DNA from: Marinirhabdus sp963799365
Lineage (GTDB): Bacteria; Bacteroidota; Bacteroidia; Flavobacteriales; Flavobacteriaceae
Direction: 5' to 3'
Length of the DNA stretch: 64,000 nt
NCBI GenBank assembly: GCA_963799365.1
Contig: CAWCWV010000016.1
Span: forward strand, 248,001-312,000
The position numbers and the translations under genes were made by a program. How positions within the stretch are numbered: the first letter of the stretch is position 1; every line of letters starts with the position of its first letter. This document shows, one piece after another, positions 52,378-61,732 of this stretch. Under the pieces are notes generated by a model. The model had not been told where the DNA came from. It did not search any database and saw nothing but the letters and a program-made list of their open reading frames with translations.

Positions 52378-53289
52378 TTAAAGTCCTAAGGAGTCTCTTA
52401 AAGTTTCAAATTTAGTGCTATTCTGACTCCAGTATGCTGTTTTTATACGTTTCATTTTTTCTGCTGAAGTTACCAATCCGTTAGCGTGTGTTTCTTCCCA
52501 TCGCTCAATAGTATACGGAAACGTACTGCTGAAATAGATTTTTAGTTTACGTTTCAAAGAAGGATACATTATTTCATAATTTGAAATAGAATCCCCTACA
52601 GTCACACTTGCTGAAACTTCATGAGCAGCTACCTTTTTATGGCTCATTCTAAAATATTCCAAAGAGGGAACCATCGTAAAGTCTCCAGTTGGAAGTTCTT
52701 CAGGATTCATTCGAAGATAGCTCCATACATCACTTTCTAACCACGTTTTTTCTAATCTGAATTCCTGATCTGCTTCCCCTTCAAAATAGGAGTGGGATTG
52801 AATTTTAAAGTCGTCTCGATTGTTGAGTTGCACGTATACATGACCACACCATTCCTGCATAGAATGTGTAATTTTTAGCGCATTGTTTTTACTGTATGTA
52901 GGAGTGAAGATACTCGTCATCACAGAATATGGATAAATTCCAGTGACGTAGTTTTTCGTCTGATTCAGTTTTAAGACAGGAATGTTATTATCTGAAGCAA
53001 TATCTGCCTTTACTTGTTCTTTTGGCAAGAAATCTTCAGTCACAAATATATTTACTGCGGTACCTTCGCGCAATTCGCCATAACGTTCCTGTATTAATTT
53101 ATAGGAGGTTATTTCAGCCTTGCCTGTGTACCAATAGTTCTTAAAAGCTTCTGTAAGTTCTCTTTTCTTGTCTTTTGAAGGCTTTTCTTTGGTGGTGGTT
53201 TCACTGTTAGGGATTAAGTTTCCTTCGGATTTTTTACAAGAGATAATACTAATACTGAAGAGAAACAATATAATTTTCAGAGTATTCAT
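52378..53289 (-). CDS. Conserved lipoprotein between maf and mscS
   Basis: A 303-residue predicted lipoprotein (lipobox IISC, Cys18). The body is mixed alpha/beta: FKNYWYTGKAEITSYKLIQERYGE near the start, EWCGHVYVQLNNR in the middle. No catalytic motif I can name. Related proteins are sometimes mislabelled septum formation inhibitor Maf because maf is next door; no Maf motif is present. I start at ATG 53287-53289; an upstream TTG adds only three residues. Confidence 0.75.
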   Translation of the reverse strand: MNTLKIILFLFSISIISCKKSEGNLIPNSETTTKEKPSKDKKRELTEAFKNYWYTGKAEITSYKLIQERYGELREGTAVNIFVTEDFLPKEQVKADIASDNNIPVLKLNQTKNYVTGIYPYSVMTSIFTPTYSKNNALKITHSMQEWCGHVYVQLNNRDDFKIQSHSYFEGEADQEFRLEKTWLESDVWSYLRMNPEELPTGDFTMVPSLEYFRMSHKKVAAHEVSASVTVGDSISNYEIMYPSLKRKLKIYFSSTFPYTIERWEETHANGLVTSAEKMKRIKTAYWSQNSTKFETLRDSLGL

Positions 53290-53319
53290 TTCATACAAAT
53301 TTTAGTAAAATTACAAAAA

Positions 53320-53907
53320 TCATTCTTCAAAAAGCGTCATTAGTGCTTTATAAACAAGCCTCGTAGGCAAACCCATCACGTTAAAATAACAACCCTCTAT
53401 TTTTTCGATGCCAATATACCCCAACCATTCCTGAATACCATAACTGCCAGCTTTATCAAAGGGTTGGCAGGTTTCAATATAATAATCAATTTCTGCTTCG
53501 GATAATTCTTTAAACCAAACTTTAGTGCGGTCGTTTACTATTTTCTGAAAGTCGATTCCTGTAAAACAAACCGAGGTAAATACTTCGTGCATGGCCCCGC
53601 TTAAATCTTGAAGCATGGCTTTGGCTTCTGCTTTATTTTTGGCTTTTTCTAAGGGCTTACCATCTTTCCAAACTATAGTATCACTGGTGATGAGAATGTC
53701 ATTTTCCTTTAGATCTAAAAAAACCGATGCTTTTAATTTGGCAAGATAATCTGTGATTTGGGCTTCTTTCAAAGCTGGATCGTACACTTCGTTTACCGAA
53801 CGCACGTTTATTGTAAAATCCAAATCCAATTCTTTAAAAAAATGATGTCTTCTGGGTGAAGCCGAAGCAAGGATTAGGCTGTGGTTTTTTAATTTTTCTC
53901 GAAGCAT
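53320..53907 (-). CDS. maf: Maf nucleoside-triphosphate pyrophosphatase
   Basis: A 195-residue Maf/Ham1-fold enzyme that hydrolyses non-canonical or dTTP/UTP nucleotides; historically a septum inhibitor. LILASASPRR (11-20), LITSDTIV (about 67-74) and QPFDKAGSYGIQ are the diagnostic motifs. Spaced 3 bases from an upstream acetyltransferase. Cytosolic. Confidence 0.96.
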   Translation of the reverse strand: MLREKLKNHSLILASASPRRHHFFKELDLDFTINVRSVNEVYDPALKEAQITDYLAKLKASVFLDLKENDILITSDTIVWKDGKPLEKAKNKAEAKAMLQDLSGAMHEVFTSVCFTGIDFQKIVNDRTKVWFKELSEAEIDYYIETCQPFDKAGSYGIQEWLGYIGIEKIEGCYFNVMGLPTRLVYKALMTLFEE

Positions 53908-53910
53908 ATC

Positions 53911-54504
53911 TTATACTAATTTTGATTTGAGTTTTTCTTTTACTTCCAAAAACCATTCGTCTTTTAAAATACTCAGTACAATGCTACTCCGCCTGCCATT
54001 TGGGCTGCTGCAATTATTCCGAAGAATTCCTTCTTCCGTGCAACCAATACCTTTCATCGCGGCAATACTGCGATTATTATTAGCATCTGCCCTAAACTCT
54101 ACACGTTCAGCTTTCAGGGTCTCGAAAGCAAATTCAAGTAGTAAAAATTTACAATGTTTGTTTAGCCCAGTACCTTGAAAGGTTTTGCCATACCAGGTAT
54201 ATCCAAGCTGAACACTTTTATGGTGATTCTGAATATCATAAAACCGTGTACTTCCAGCAAATGCATTTGATTTTTTATCGAACACAATAAAAGGATATGA
54301 ATCTCCTACAGTTCTCTTCTCTAAAGCAATAGAAATATATTGATTTAAATTTTCTAGTCCGTTGGCCGGTAATAGTGAATACTTCCAAAGTTCAGGTTCT
54401 AGTAAAGAGAAATTAGAAAGATATTCGCTGTCTTCACTTCGAAGTGGTCTTAGGAAAACTCTGTTATTTTCTAAAATTATATGTTGTGAGGTTTCAAAAT
54501 TCAT
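53911..54504 (-). CDS. GNAT N-acetyltransferase, RimJ/RimL type
   Basis: A 197-residue acetyltransferase. FLRPLRSEDSEYLSNFS, the acetyl-CoA loop region KTFQGTGLNKHCK and NNRSIAAMKGIGCTEEG fit the RimJ/RimL branch. In an operon between a UbiA prenyltransferase (2 bases upstream) and maf (3 bases downstream). Substrate unknown. Confidence 0.88.
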   Translation of the reverse strand: MNFETSQHIILENNRVFLRPLRSEDSEYLSNFSLLEPELWKYSLLPANGLENLNQYISIALEKRTVGDSYPFIVFDKKSNAFAGSTRFYDIQNHHKSVQLGYTWYGKTFQGTGLNKHCKFLLLEFAFETLKAERVEFRADANNNRSIAAMKGIGCTEEGILRNNCSSPNGRRSSIVLSILKDEWFLEVKEKLKSKLV

Positions 54505-54506
54505 TT

Positions 54507-55421
54507 TTAAAAGCTTAAAATTTCAGCAAAAAAAGGAAGGGAACAAACACCTGTAAACATGGCTATTTTTAAAACGGTGGACATGATTTTATAATCTTTT
54601 GGCATTGAAGTATTCCAGCTTTTAATACAGAAATAAAGAAGTGGGCCGCCTATAAAAAATACAAAATAACCAGCAACCCAAGTAAACTGATATAAGAAAT
54701 TATATGAAAACCATAAAATACCCACCAGCATAAAAACACCCATCACAAAAACAAGGGTAGTAGCTGTAGTTCTTCCCAGTAGAATTGGTACTGTGTTTCT
54801 TCCTCCTTTTTTATCGCCGTTTATATCTTGAATATCCTTCACGACTTCACGAATAAGATTAAGATAAAACGCACAAGCCGCAAACCATATAATAACTTTG
54901 GAGGCAGTAACTTGTAACTCCATAAAATCTGAATTTATAGCAGGATAGATGTCAAAAACAATGAGTACTAAAAGGCTTGTAGCTACTAAGAACGATACAA
55001 CCAAATTGCTTACCACTAGTAGCGACCTTAGAGATATGGCATAACTATATAACAATATCGAAATAATAATAAAAACAGCTGCCAGCCCAGGATGTCCCAA
55101 TCTATTTGAAAGATAAAAACCCGCAGCTATGCCAAGGATATTTAGGGTAATGTAAAAATTGTAGGCTGTTTTTTCTGAAATTTTCTTTCCCACAATTACC
55201 TTCTCGGGCTTGTTAACTTTGTCAATAACAACATCTTCAATATCGTTAATGATATTTCCGGCGGCGGCTATACAAACTGTAGCAAGAACTAACAAAGCAA
55301 AATCGAAAACCTCCATTGCAGTTTCGACTCCTAAAGGCTCCAAAAAACCAAATTTTATGAGCGATTGCGTAAGCACCAGCAATAGCAAATTAATAGGTCG
55401 AATAATGCTCAAGTAAACCAT
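54507..55421 (-). CDS. UbiA-family prenyltransferase
   Basis: A 304-residue polytopic membrane enzyme with about eight helices. The two Asp-rich motifs are NDIEDVVIDK (metal/diphosphate site 1) and VKDIQDINGD (site 2). In Flavobacteriaceae such proteins are usually named geranylgeranylglycerol-phosphate geranylgeranyltransferase; the true acceptor is not provable from sequence. Operon with a HAD phosphatase upstream (39 bases) and a GNAT gene downstream. Confidence 0.88.
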   Translation of the reverse strand: MVYLSIIRPINLLLLVLTQSLIKFGFLEPLGVETAMEVFDFALLVLATVCIAAAGNIINDIEDVVIDKVNKPEKVIVGKKISEKTAYNFYITLNILGIAAGFYLSNRLGHPGLAAVFIIISILLYSYAISLRSLLVVSNLVVSFLVATSLLVLIVFDIYPAINSDFMELQVTASKVIIWFAACAFYLNLIREVVKDIQDINGDKKGGRNTVPILLGRTTATTLVFVMGVFMLVGILWFSYNFLYQFTWVAGYFVFFIGGPLLYFCIKSWNTSMPKDYKIMSTVLKIAMFTGVCSLPFFAEILSF

Positions 55422-55460
55422 TTTTGGAATTTGGGAGTTATTTGATATTTTCCTGAAAGC

Positions 55461-55994
55461 TTAGTCGTATTTAGCACTTACCGAATTTTTAGAAATCCAT
55501 TTTCCCTGCACTTTTAGTACTTGCTCAATAATATCCCGCACACATCCTTTTCCACCATTTTTATGGGAAATGTATTTACTCAATTCCTTAATTTCAGGTA
55601 CGGCGTCTTGCGGGCAACAGGGCAGGCCAACTTCCTGCATCACATATAAGTCTGGTATGTCATCACCCATATAAAGGGTGTCTTCAGCTTTGAGGTTGTT
55701 GTCATTTAAATATTGGTGTAAAGTTTCGGTTTTTTGGTGGGTGCCTAAGTGAATATCGGTTATACCCAAACCTTGTAAACGTTTCCGTACTCCCTCATTA
55801 GAGCCACCGCTTATAATGCATATTTTTAAACCTTGATCTACAGCAGTTTTTAGCGCATAACCATCTTTTATATTCATAGTACGAAATAGCTCTCCATTTG
55901 TGTTAACTTGTATGGTGCCGTCTGTTAACACACCGTCCACGTCAAAAACCAGTGCTTTTATATTGCTGAGGTATTCTTTATAACTTTTTTCCAT
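55461..55994 (-). CDS. KdsC-like HAD phosphatase
   Basis: A 177-residue C0-type HAD phosphatase. LVFDVDGVLTDG with Asp18 and Asp20, ISGGSNEG as motif II, and YMGDDIPDL as motif IV. Resembles KdsC, which dephosphorylates KDO-8-phosphate for lipopolysaccharide. No kdsA or kdsB is near, so the exact substrate is inferred from family only. Second gene of the operon. Confidence 0.9.
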   Translation of the reverse strand: MEKSYKEYLSNIKALVFDVDGVLTDGTIQVNTNGELFRTMNIKDGYALKTAVDQGLKICIISGGSNEGVRKRLQGLGITDIHLGTHQKTETLHQYLNDNNLKAEDTLYMGDDIPDLYVMQEVGLPCCPQDAVPEIKELSKYISHKNGGKGCVRDIIEQVLKVQGKWISKNSVSAKYD

Positions 55995-56030
55995 AATCTT
56001 TAAATCTTTTGTTTAAGCAGTATATATCAT

Positions 56031-56795
56031 CTATTTTTCACTGGTACTGCCACTATTTTTTATTGAATTTGTGATAGAAATGTATAGTTTTTTATACACA
56101 TTCCCTTCTAACAATTTTAAATGCTTTTCAATTGTTTTTTTATCATTACGTTTTGCGGGACCCGTTTGTGCTTGGGCAGGGGATAGGGTATCAATTTTTT
56201 TTGCTGTCTCAGTTAAAAGCGGTTTCAGTAAATTGAAATCTACCTTGTTTTCGTTTGTGATTGTTTCAGCAATATGGTAGAGGTGATTGGTAAAATTATT
56301 TGCAAATACTGCCGCTAAGTGTAATTTTTCTCTTTCTGCGGAAGTTATTTCCACTACTTTTTCTGAAATACAATTGCCTAGTTTTTTCAGTAATAGCAAA
56401 TCGGTTTCCTTCTCGGCTTCCACACAAATAGGGATGTTACTGAAATTCACTTCCGTATTCTTGCTGAACGTTTGCAAAGGATAAAAAACACCGTAGTTAT
56501 TCTTCTTATTTTTATTGAAAAGTACGCTCAAATCTGCACTTCCTGATGTATGGACTACCAGTCTGTTTTTAAATGGAAGTGATGATGAAATAGCTCCAAT
56601 ACTATCGTCCGGAATGGCAATGATGTAAATAGCGGCCTCTTTTAAATCTGAAAATTTTTGCGTTTGCGGGGTTTTCAGGTTTTTTATAAAACTTCGGTTG
56701 TAGATTTGCTGTACATGGATACCTTCGGATTGTTGCATTGCTTTGTGCAGATGCCTTCCTACGTTACCATATCCTAGCAGAATTACTGTAATCAT
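56031..56795 (-). CDS. Rossmann-like/DUF2520 protein
   Basis: A 254-residue soluble protein. VILLGYGNVGRHL is a dinucleotide-binding Rossmann motif; VVHTSGSADLSVL and GVFYPLQTFS are hallmarks of the DUF2520 group (F420-/ketopantoate reductase-like), with a C-terminal helical domain (ANNFTNHLYHIAE, SPAQAQTGPAKRND). Predicted NAD(P)-dependent oxidoreductase of unknown substrate. First gene of the operon running to mscS. Confidence 0.9.
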   Translation of the reverse strand: MITVILLGYGNVGRHLHKAMQQSEGIHVQQIYNRSFIKNLKTPQTQKFSDLKEAAIYIIAIPDDSIGAISSSLPFKNRLVVHTSGSADLSVLFNKNKKNNYGVFYPLQTFSKNTEVNFSNIPICVEAEKETDLLLLKKLGNCISEKVVEITSAEREKLHLAAVFANNFTNHLYHIAETITNENKVDFNLLKPLLTETAKKIDTLSPAQAQTGPAKRNDKKTIEKHLKLLEGNVYKKLYISITNSIKNSGSTSEK

Positions 56796-56967
56796 AGAGC
56801 GAAGTTACAAAATTCAAGTTCTAATTTTAATAGTGGTTTAGGATAAAAGTTTCTTGTTTTATTTTTCGATTTGGCGGTTAAATTATAGAAACGGAACAAA
56901 CTTATAAATGATGGGTTTTTTAATTCTTTTTCATTTCAAAAACGGCATTCAACCCCTATATTTTCCT

Positions 56968-56975
56968 TATTTTTG
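56968..56975 (+). promoter_or_regulatory. -7 box for ccsBA
   Basis: TATTTTTG matches TAnnTTTG and ends 15 bases before the ATG, giving a predicted leader of about 10 nt. It overlaps an in-frame TTG at 56973, ruling that start out. Confidence 0.65.
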
Positions 56976-56990
56976 CACAAAATTTGTCCG

Positions 56991-59900
56991 ATGCAAAAGA
57001 AACTTGCCGATTTCCTGTTTTCAACACGTCTCACTGCTGTTTTATTTTTAGTTTTTGCCGCTGCTATGGCTGTGGGGACATTCTTAGATGCTTCTTCAGA
57101 AACGTCTCCAACACCTTATTCCCGAGAAATCATATACAATGCGTGGTGGTTTGAGGCTATTATGGTGTTTTTTGTAGTGAATTTTGTGGGAAATATTTTC
57201 CGTTTCAGATTATATAAAAAAGAGAAATGGGCAACACTTACGCTTCATTTATCTTTTATTTTAATATTAGTTGGCGCTTTTGTAACCCGTTATATAGGCT
57301 TTGAAGGCCGGATGGAAATAAGAGAAGGCGCTACAGAAAATAAATTCCTTTCAGAAAAAGTCTATCTCAATGCCTTTATTGATGGCGACTATATGGTAGA
57401 TGGTGTAGCACAACGCCGTGTGCTTGAACCAGAAAAGTTGAATCTTTCCGAAAGATTAGACAACGATTTTATAATGAAAACCGATTATAACGGAAAACCG
57501 GTTACCATTAGCTATAACAACTTTATTAGTAACGCCAAAGAGAGTCTCATCACCACAATAGATGGTAAAGAATACCTGAAGATAGTAGAAAGTGGGGGTG
57601 GAGAAAAACACGATCATTGGCTAGAAATTGGTCAGGTTGCTAACATTCACAACATACTTTTTGCCTTGAATAAACCAACAGAAGGTGCCGTAAACATTAC
57701 TTACAATCCTGAAGACGGAAGCTATAGTATTTCTGCTCCGTTTGAAGGCTCGTTCCTGAATATGGCAGAGCTGAGTGCGGCAGGGATTCAACCCGGACAA
57801 ATGACAGGCGATATGGACCAGTTCCGTAGACCGTTTGCAAAAGATAGTGTGCAGCCTTTATTGTTGCGTTCGCTCTATAATCTTGCCGATATGCAGTTTG
57901 TCATCCCAAGTCCTGTAGTAAAAGGCCGACAAGGCATTGTAAAAGCAGAAGGGCTAGAAAAAACCAATATGAGTGGTCTAGTAGTAGATGTTTCCTCCGG
58001 TGGAGAAACTGAAACTATAGAATTGTTGGGTGGTGCAGGAACTGCACCAGACCCTAAGAAAGTGACCGTGAATGGAATGGACGTCTACCTTACCTATGGA
58101 AGTAAAGAATACGAGCTACCCTTTAGTATCACCCTGCGTGACTTTATAGCTGAAAAATATCCTGGTACCGAAAAAAACTATAAATCCTTTAAAAGTAAAC
58201 TTACCGTTAGCGATTCTGAAACTGAGTTTTTCGATACTGAAGTTTTTATGAATAACGTTTTGGATCATAAAGGGTATCGTTTTTTTCAGGCGAGTTTTTC
58301 ACCAGATGAAAAAGGAACCATCTTATCTGTGAACCACGATGCCTGGGGAACCTGGATCACCTACATTGGCTATTTCTTGTTGTATTTTGGACTCATGGCT
58401 ATTCTATTTGTAAAAGGCTCTCGTTTTGGTACTTTAAAGCGAATGTTGGATAAAGTGAAATCCAAAAAAGCAAAAATCACGACTATTCTGGTATTGCTTT
58501 TCAGTTTTGGGATGCAGGCGCAAGATAGTGAACATGCCCACACGCAAGTTAAAAAAGAACAGATAGATAGTATTATTAAAGCGAATGTGGTAGACAAAGC
58601 CCACGCCGCAAAGTTTGCTGAACTGGTGATACAGGACAATGGTCGTATGAAGCCAGTACATACCTACGCCAGCCAATTGTTACGAAAAATAAGTCGTAAC
58701 GATACCTACGAGGGATTAGACGCCAATCAGGTATTTTTATCTATGACAGAGTTTCCTCGTATTTGGGTAGAAGTTCCGCTTGTAAGTTTAAAACGAGGTA
58801 ACGATAGTATTCGAAGTGTCTTAGGCGTTCCAAAGGATGCTGAAAAAATAAGTTTACTGGATTTATTTGATGAAAAAGGCATCAATAAGTTAGATCCTTA
58901 TTTGGAAGAAGCCTCTTCCAAAACAAATCCCAACCAGTTTGAAAAGGATTTTGTAAAAACTTATGAAAATGTATTTCTTCTAAACCAGGCCTTAAGCGGA
59001 AGTATTTTAAAGATATTTCCCATTCCAAATGATGAAGGGAATAAATGGGTTTCATTTTTAGAGTTGGGAGAAGCTAATTTTACGGCGGAAGAAGCTATTA
59101 ATGTGAAGAACATTTTACCTGCATATTTCCAAAGTTTACAGGAAGCTAGAAAGACAGGAGACTATTCACAAGCAAATGCATTATTGGATGGGATTAATAA
59201 GTTCCAACATAAATATGGGGGAGAGGTAATGCCTTCAGATACTAAGATAAAGGCAGAGATTACTTATAATAAAGTAGATATTTTTAATAGACTCTACAAG
59301 TATTTTACGCTTGTGGGTGTATTGATGTTTGTGTTCCTCATTTTTCAAATATTTAAGGAAGGGAAAGGTATCAACACCTTGGTGAAGGTTTGTAAATACA
59401 CTATTTGGGTATTTTTTATTTTAATGACGCTAGGACTTGCTTTCCGTTGGTATATTAGCGGTCACGCCCCATGGAGTGATGCCTATGAAAGTATTATCTA
59501 TGTAGCTTGGGCTACGGTTTTCTTTGGACTAGCATTTGGACGTAAAAGTGATCTTACAATTGCTTCTACCGCGTTTGTTGCAGCAATTATTTTGTGGGTT
59601 GCCAATCAAAACTGGTTAGATCCTTCTATAGCCAATTTAGTACCTGTTTTGGACAGTTATTGGTTAATGATTCACGTGGCAGTAATTGTTGCAAGTTATG
59701 GTCCATTTACATTAGGGATGATTTTAGGAACAACTATTTTATTGCTCATTTTATTGACCAATAAAAAGAATCAAGTTAAAATGGATCTTAATATAAAAGA
59801 ACTCATAATCATTACTGAAATGGCATTAACCGTAGGTCTAGTCATGCTAGTGATTGGAAACTTTTTGGGAGGTCAGTGGGCCAATGAGAGTTGGGGTCGC

Positions 59901-60209
59901 TATTGGGGCTGGGATCCAAAAGAAACTTGGGCGCTCATTAGTATTATGATTTATGCCTTCGTGATTCATGCCCGATTGGTTCCTGGTTTAAGAGGGAAAT
60001 GGACGTTTGCTGTGTTTTCTATTTTTGCCTACGCAAGTATTATGATGACTTATTTTGGGGTAAATTTTTACCTTACAGGACTCCATAGTTATGCAAGTGG
60101 TGATGTGCCGGTAACACCAATATTCATTTATTATTTAATAGGCTTTTTTGTACTACTCAGTGTGCTTTCCTACTTCAAATACAAAAAATATTATATAAAA
60201 AAAGGATAG
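56991..60209 (+). CDS. ccsBA: Cytochrome c biogenesis protein CcsBA (ResB-CcsA fusion)
   Basis: System II haem lyase: exports haem and attaches it to CxxCH cytochromes outside the inner membrane. A 1072-residue fusion. N-terminal ResB/CcsB part: helices near 10-30, 55-75 and 80-100, a large periplasmic domain, and a helix near 465. A second periplasmic stretch follows a hydrophobic helix (ILVLLFSFGMQAQ). C-terminal CcsA part with about eight helices and the haem-binding WGWDPKETW (972-980). Its haem-site client in this window is the CxxCH lipoprotein at 518-2263. The TAG stop sits inside the terminator stem. Confidence 0.96.
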   Translation: MQKKLADFLFSTRLTAVLFLVFAAAMAVGTFLDASSETSPTPYSREIIYNAWWFEAIMVFFVVNFVGNIFRFRLYKKEKWATLTLHLSFILILVGAFVTRYIGFEGRMEIREGATENKFLSEKVYLNAFIDGDYMVDGVAQRRVLEPEKLNLSERLDNDFIMKTDYNGKPVTISYNNFISNAKESLITTIDGKEYLKIVESGGGEKHDHWLEIGQVANIHNILFALNKPTEGAVNITYNPEDGSYSISAPFEGSFLNMAELSAAGIQPGQMTGDMDQFRRPFAKDSVQPLLLRSLYNLADMQFVIPSPVVKGRQGIVKAEGLEKTNMSGLVVDVSSGGETETIELLGGAGTAPDPKKVTVNGMDVYLTYGSKEYELPFSITLRDFIAEKYPGTEKNYKSFKSKLTVSDSETEFFDTEVFMNNVLDHKGYRFFQASFSPDEKGTILSVNHDAWGTWITYIGYFLLYFGLMAILFVKGSRFGTLKRMLDKVKSKKAKITTILVLLFSFGMQAQDSEHAHTQVKKEQIDSIIKANVVDKAHAAKFAELVIQDNGRMKPVHTYASQLLRKISRNDTYEGLDANQVFLSMTEFPRIWVEVPLVSLKRGNDSIRSVLGVPKDAEKISLLDLFDEKGINKLDPYLEEASSKTNPNQFEKDFVKTYENVFLLNQALSGSILKIFPIPNDEGNKWVSFLELGEANFTAEEAINVKNILPAYFQSLQEARKTGDYSQANALLDGINKFQHKYGGEVMPSDTKIKAEITYNKVDIFNRLYKYFTLVGVLMFVFLIFQIFKEGKGINTLVKVCKYTIWVFFILMTLGLAFRWYISGHAPWSDAYESIIYVAWATVFFGLAFGRKSDLTIASTAFVAAIILWVANQNWLDPSIANLVPVLDSYWLMIHVAVIVASYGPFTLGMILGTTILLLILLTNKKNQVKMDLNIKELIIITEMALTVGLVMLVIGNFLGGQWANESWGRYWGWDPKETWALISIMIYAFVIHARLVPGLRGKWTFAVFSIFAYASIMMTYFGVNFYLTGLHSYASGDVPVTPIFIYYLIGFFVLLSVLSYFKYKKYYIKKG

Positions 60210-60230
60210 GTATTTACCTATCCTTTTTTT
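60201..60230. terminator. Bidirectional terminator, ccsBA / 7TM gene
   Basis: AAAGGATAGGTA (60201-60212) with TACCTATCCTTT (60215-60226), flanked by A- and T-tracts. The ccsBA stop TAG (60207-60209) is part of the left arm. Confidence 0.9.
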
Positions 60231-60246
60231 ATACTTATTTAAATTT

Positions 60247-61560
60247 CTAATTATATAAATAATCGGGTTGGGTATCCAGTAAGCGATAATCTTCTTGAAC
60301 GTGCTCACCGATCTCTAATTTATTGTACAATTCTTTAGTGAGTTCTTCTATGTCGGCTTCTGTGGTTTTTAATTTGCGAGCAATTTTATTATTTTCTTTG
60401 CCTTCGCTAATATATTGTAGGAGTTTTATTTCAAGTCCATCTAAGTCGTAATGCATAATTAGATTTTCAAGATAAACGTCCTCCATCAATTTCATAGCGC
60501 TTTGACGGTTCATAGTTTCTTGGCGTTTTAGGAAAATACGCATTTCAGTCTGGCGCATTTCATGTTCTTCTTTTATAGCGCGCATACGGTATATAATTGC
60601 GTAAGTAAGAATTAACATTTCAACAAGACCAGCGACTTTAATATGAATTGCTTCTGTTGATAAAAAATTAATACCAATATTTTTCAGAATAAAGAAATCC
60701 ATTGCAAATAACAGAGGAATAAATCCGGCTATAGCGTAAAATTTTGCGTAGTTTTTTTTGTTTAATAAAAACACACTCGCTCCAAAATAGAAAACCAAAA
60801 CCGAGATTGAGACAAAGTTAGCAGCATACGCTATTATCACCTCTACGGAGAGAAGTGCAACAATAGTGAGCACACCACCAATAGCAATTAACGGGTAGGT
60901 AATAAGTTTAAGTTTTGGAAAAAACTCCTTTAAACTTAAATAGCTTCCAGCAAACAAAGCCGTACTTCCTGTTGCAAACCATAATAATACCGATTCAATT
61001 AAAAATGGATTTGTGGGTGCTGGTATCCCGAATAAGTTATGTAAACCATCATTAAAGAAAAATACAGTTGTAATACCTACTAATGTAACGGAGTAGAATA
61101 AAAATAACTTTTCTTCAAATATAAAATAACAGAATAGATTAATTAGTAGCACCATAATCGCAAAACCATAATAAAGACCCTGTAAAAATGATGTTTTTGT
61201 GTCTATTGAAGCTGCATAGTCCTGATCCGATTTTTTTATTGAGATTTTTTCTAAATTTGGATTAGATATCTCGTTTAATTTGTAGGAAATTTCTCCAAGA
61301 AAAGCATTTGAAGCTAATTTGCTACTTTCGAATGATGAACTTAACAGTCCATTAGTAGTTGCTAAAACAGCTAGTGCCTTAGTTCCCGTTGTAATACCTT
61401 TAGAGTTAAGAAAAGGGGTGATTGGATTAATTGTAATGTCTTTATTTTCAGAAGTTTTAGTCTTTAAAACTGTTACTTTTGATGTGGCTTCAGAACTTGT
61501 TGGGGACAAGAAAATCACCGCTAAAAGACACCACAATACGGGGTAAAATCGTAGTCTCAT
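60247..61560 (-). CDS. 7TM-DISM-like membrane protein with C-terminal helix-turn-helix
   Basis: A 437-residue protein. Signal peptide (1-25), a short extracytoplasmic region (26-122) and seven hydrophobic helices (about 125-325, SFLQGLYYGFAIMVLLINLF being the first) fit the 7TMR-DISM group. Then a coiled coil (326-365, EEHEMRQTEMRIFLKRQE) and a LuxR-like HTH (376-420): EIKLLQYISEGKENNKIARKL is the scaffold and the next helix supplies recognition. A one-protein membrane receptor and DNA-binding regulator is the likely reading; ligand and target unknown. Confidence 0.75.
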   Translation of the reverse strand: MRLRFYPVLWCLLAVIFLSPTSSEATSKVTVLKTKTSENKDITINPITPFLNSKGITTGTKALAVLATTNGLLSSSFESSKLASNAFLGEISYKLNEISNPNLEKISIKKSDQDYAASIDTKTSFLQGLYYGFAIMVLLINLFCYFIFEEKLFLFYSVTLVGITTVFFFNDGLHNLFGIPAPTNPFLIESVLLWFATGSTALFAGSYLSLKEFFPKLKLITYPLIAIGGVLTIVALLSVEVIIAYAANFVSISVLVFYFGASVFLLNKKNYAKFYAIAGFIPLLFAMDFFILKNIGINFLSTEAIHIKVAGLVEMLILTYAIIYRMRAIKEEHEMRQTEMRIFLKRQETMNRQSAMKLMEDVYLENLIMHYDLDGLEIKLLQYISEGKENNKIARKLKTTEADIEELTKELYNKLEIGEHVQEDYRLLDTQPDYLYN

Positions 61561-61680
61561 AATAAGTAGGGTTTAATAATTTGGGTAGTCCAATATACGG
61601 AAAATTTACACTTTAACTAATTTATTTGCATTTTGTCGATAAAAAGTATGTTTTTTGAAACTTTAATTCTTTTTATAATA

Positions 61681-61714
61681 AAAAAAACTCCTGCGATGAA
61701 ACAGGAGTTTTATG
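61681..61714 (-). terminator. fumC terminator
   Basis: AAAACTCCTG (61684-61693) pairs with CAGGAGTTTT (61702-61711). On the minus strand a T-tract follows (A-run 61681-61687). 20 bases after the fumC stop. Confidence 0.85.
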
Positions 61715-61732
61715 TTTAAAATTGATTTAATA

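Noticed and set aside
52378..53289. Second Maf protein
   Set aside because: No SASPRR or other Maf motif; it is a lipoprotein beside the true maf gene.
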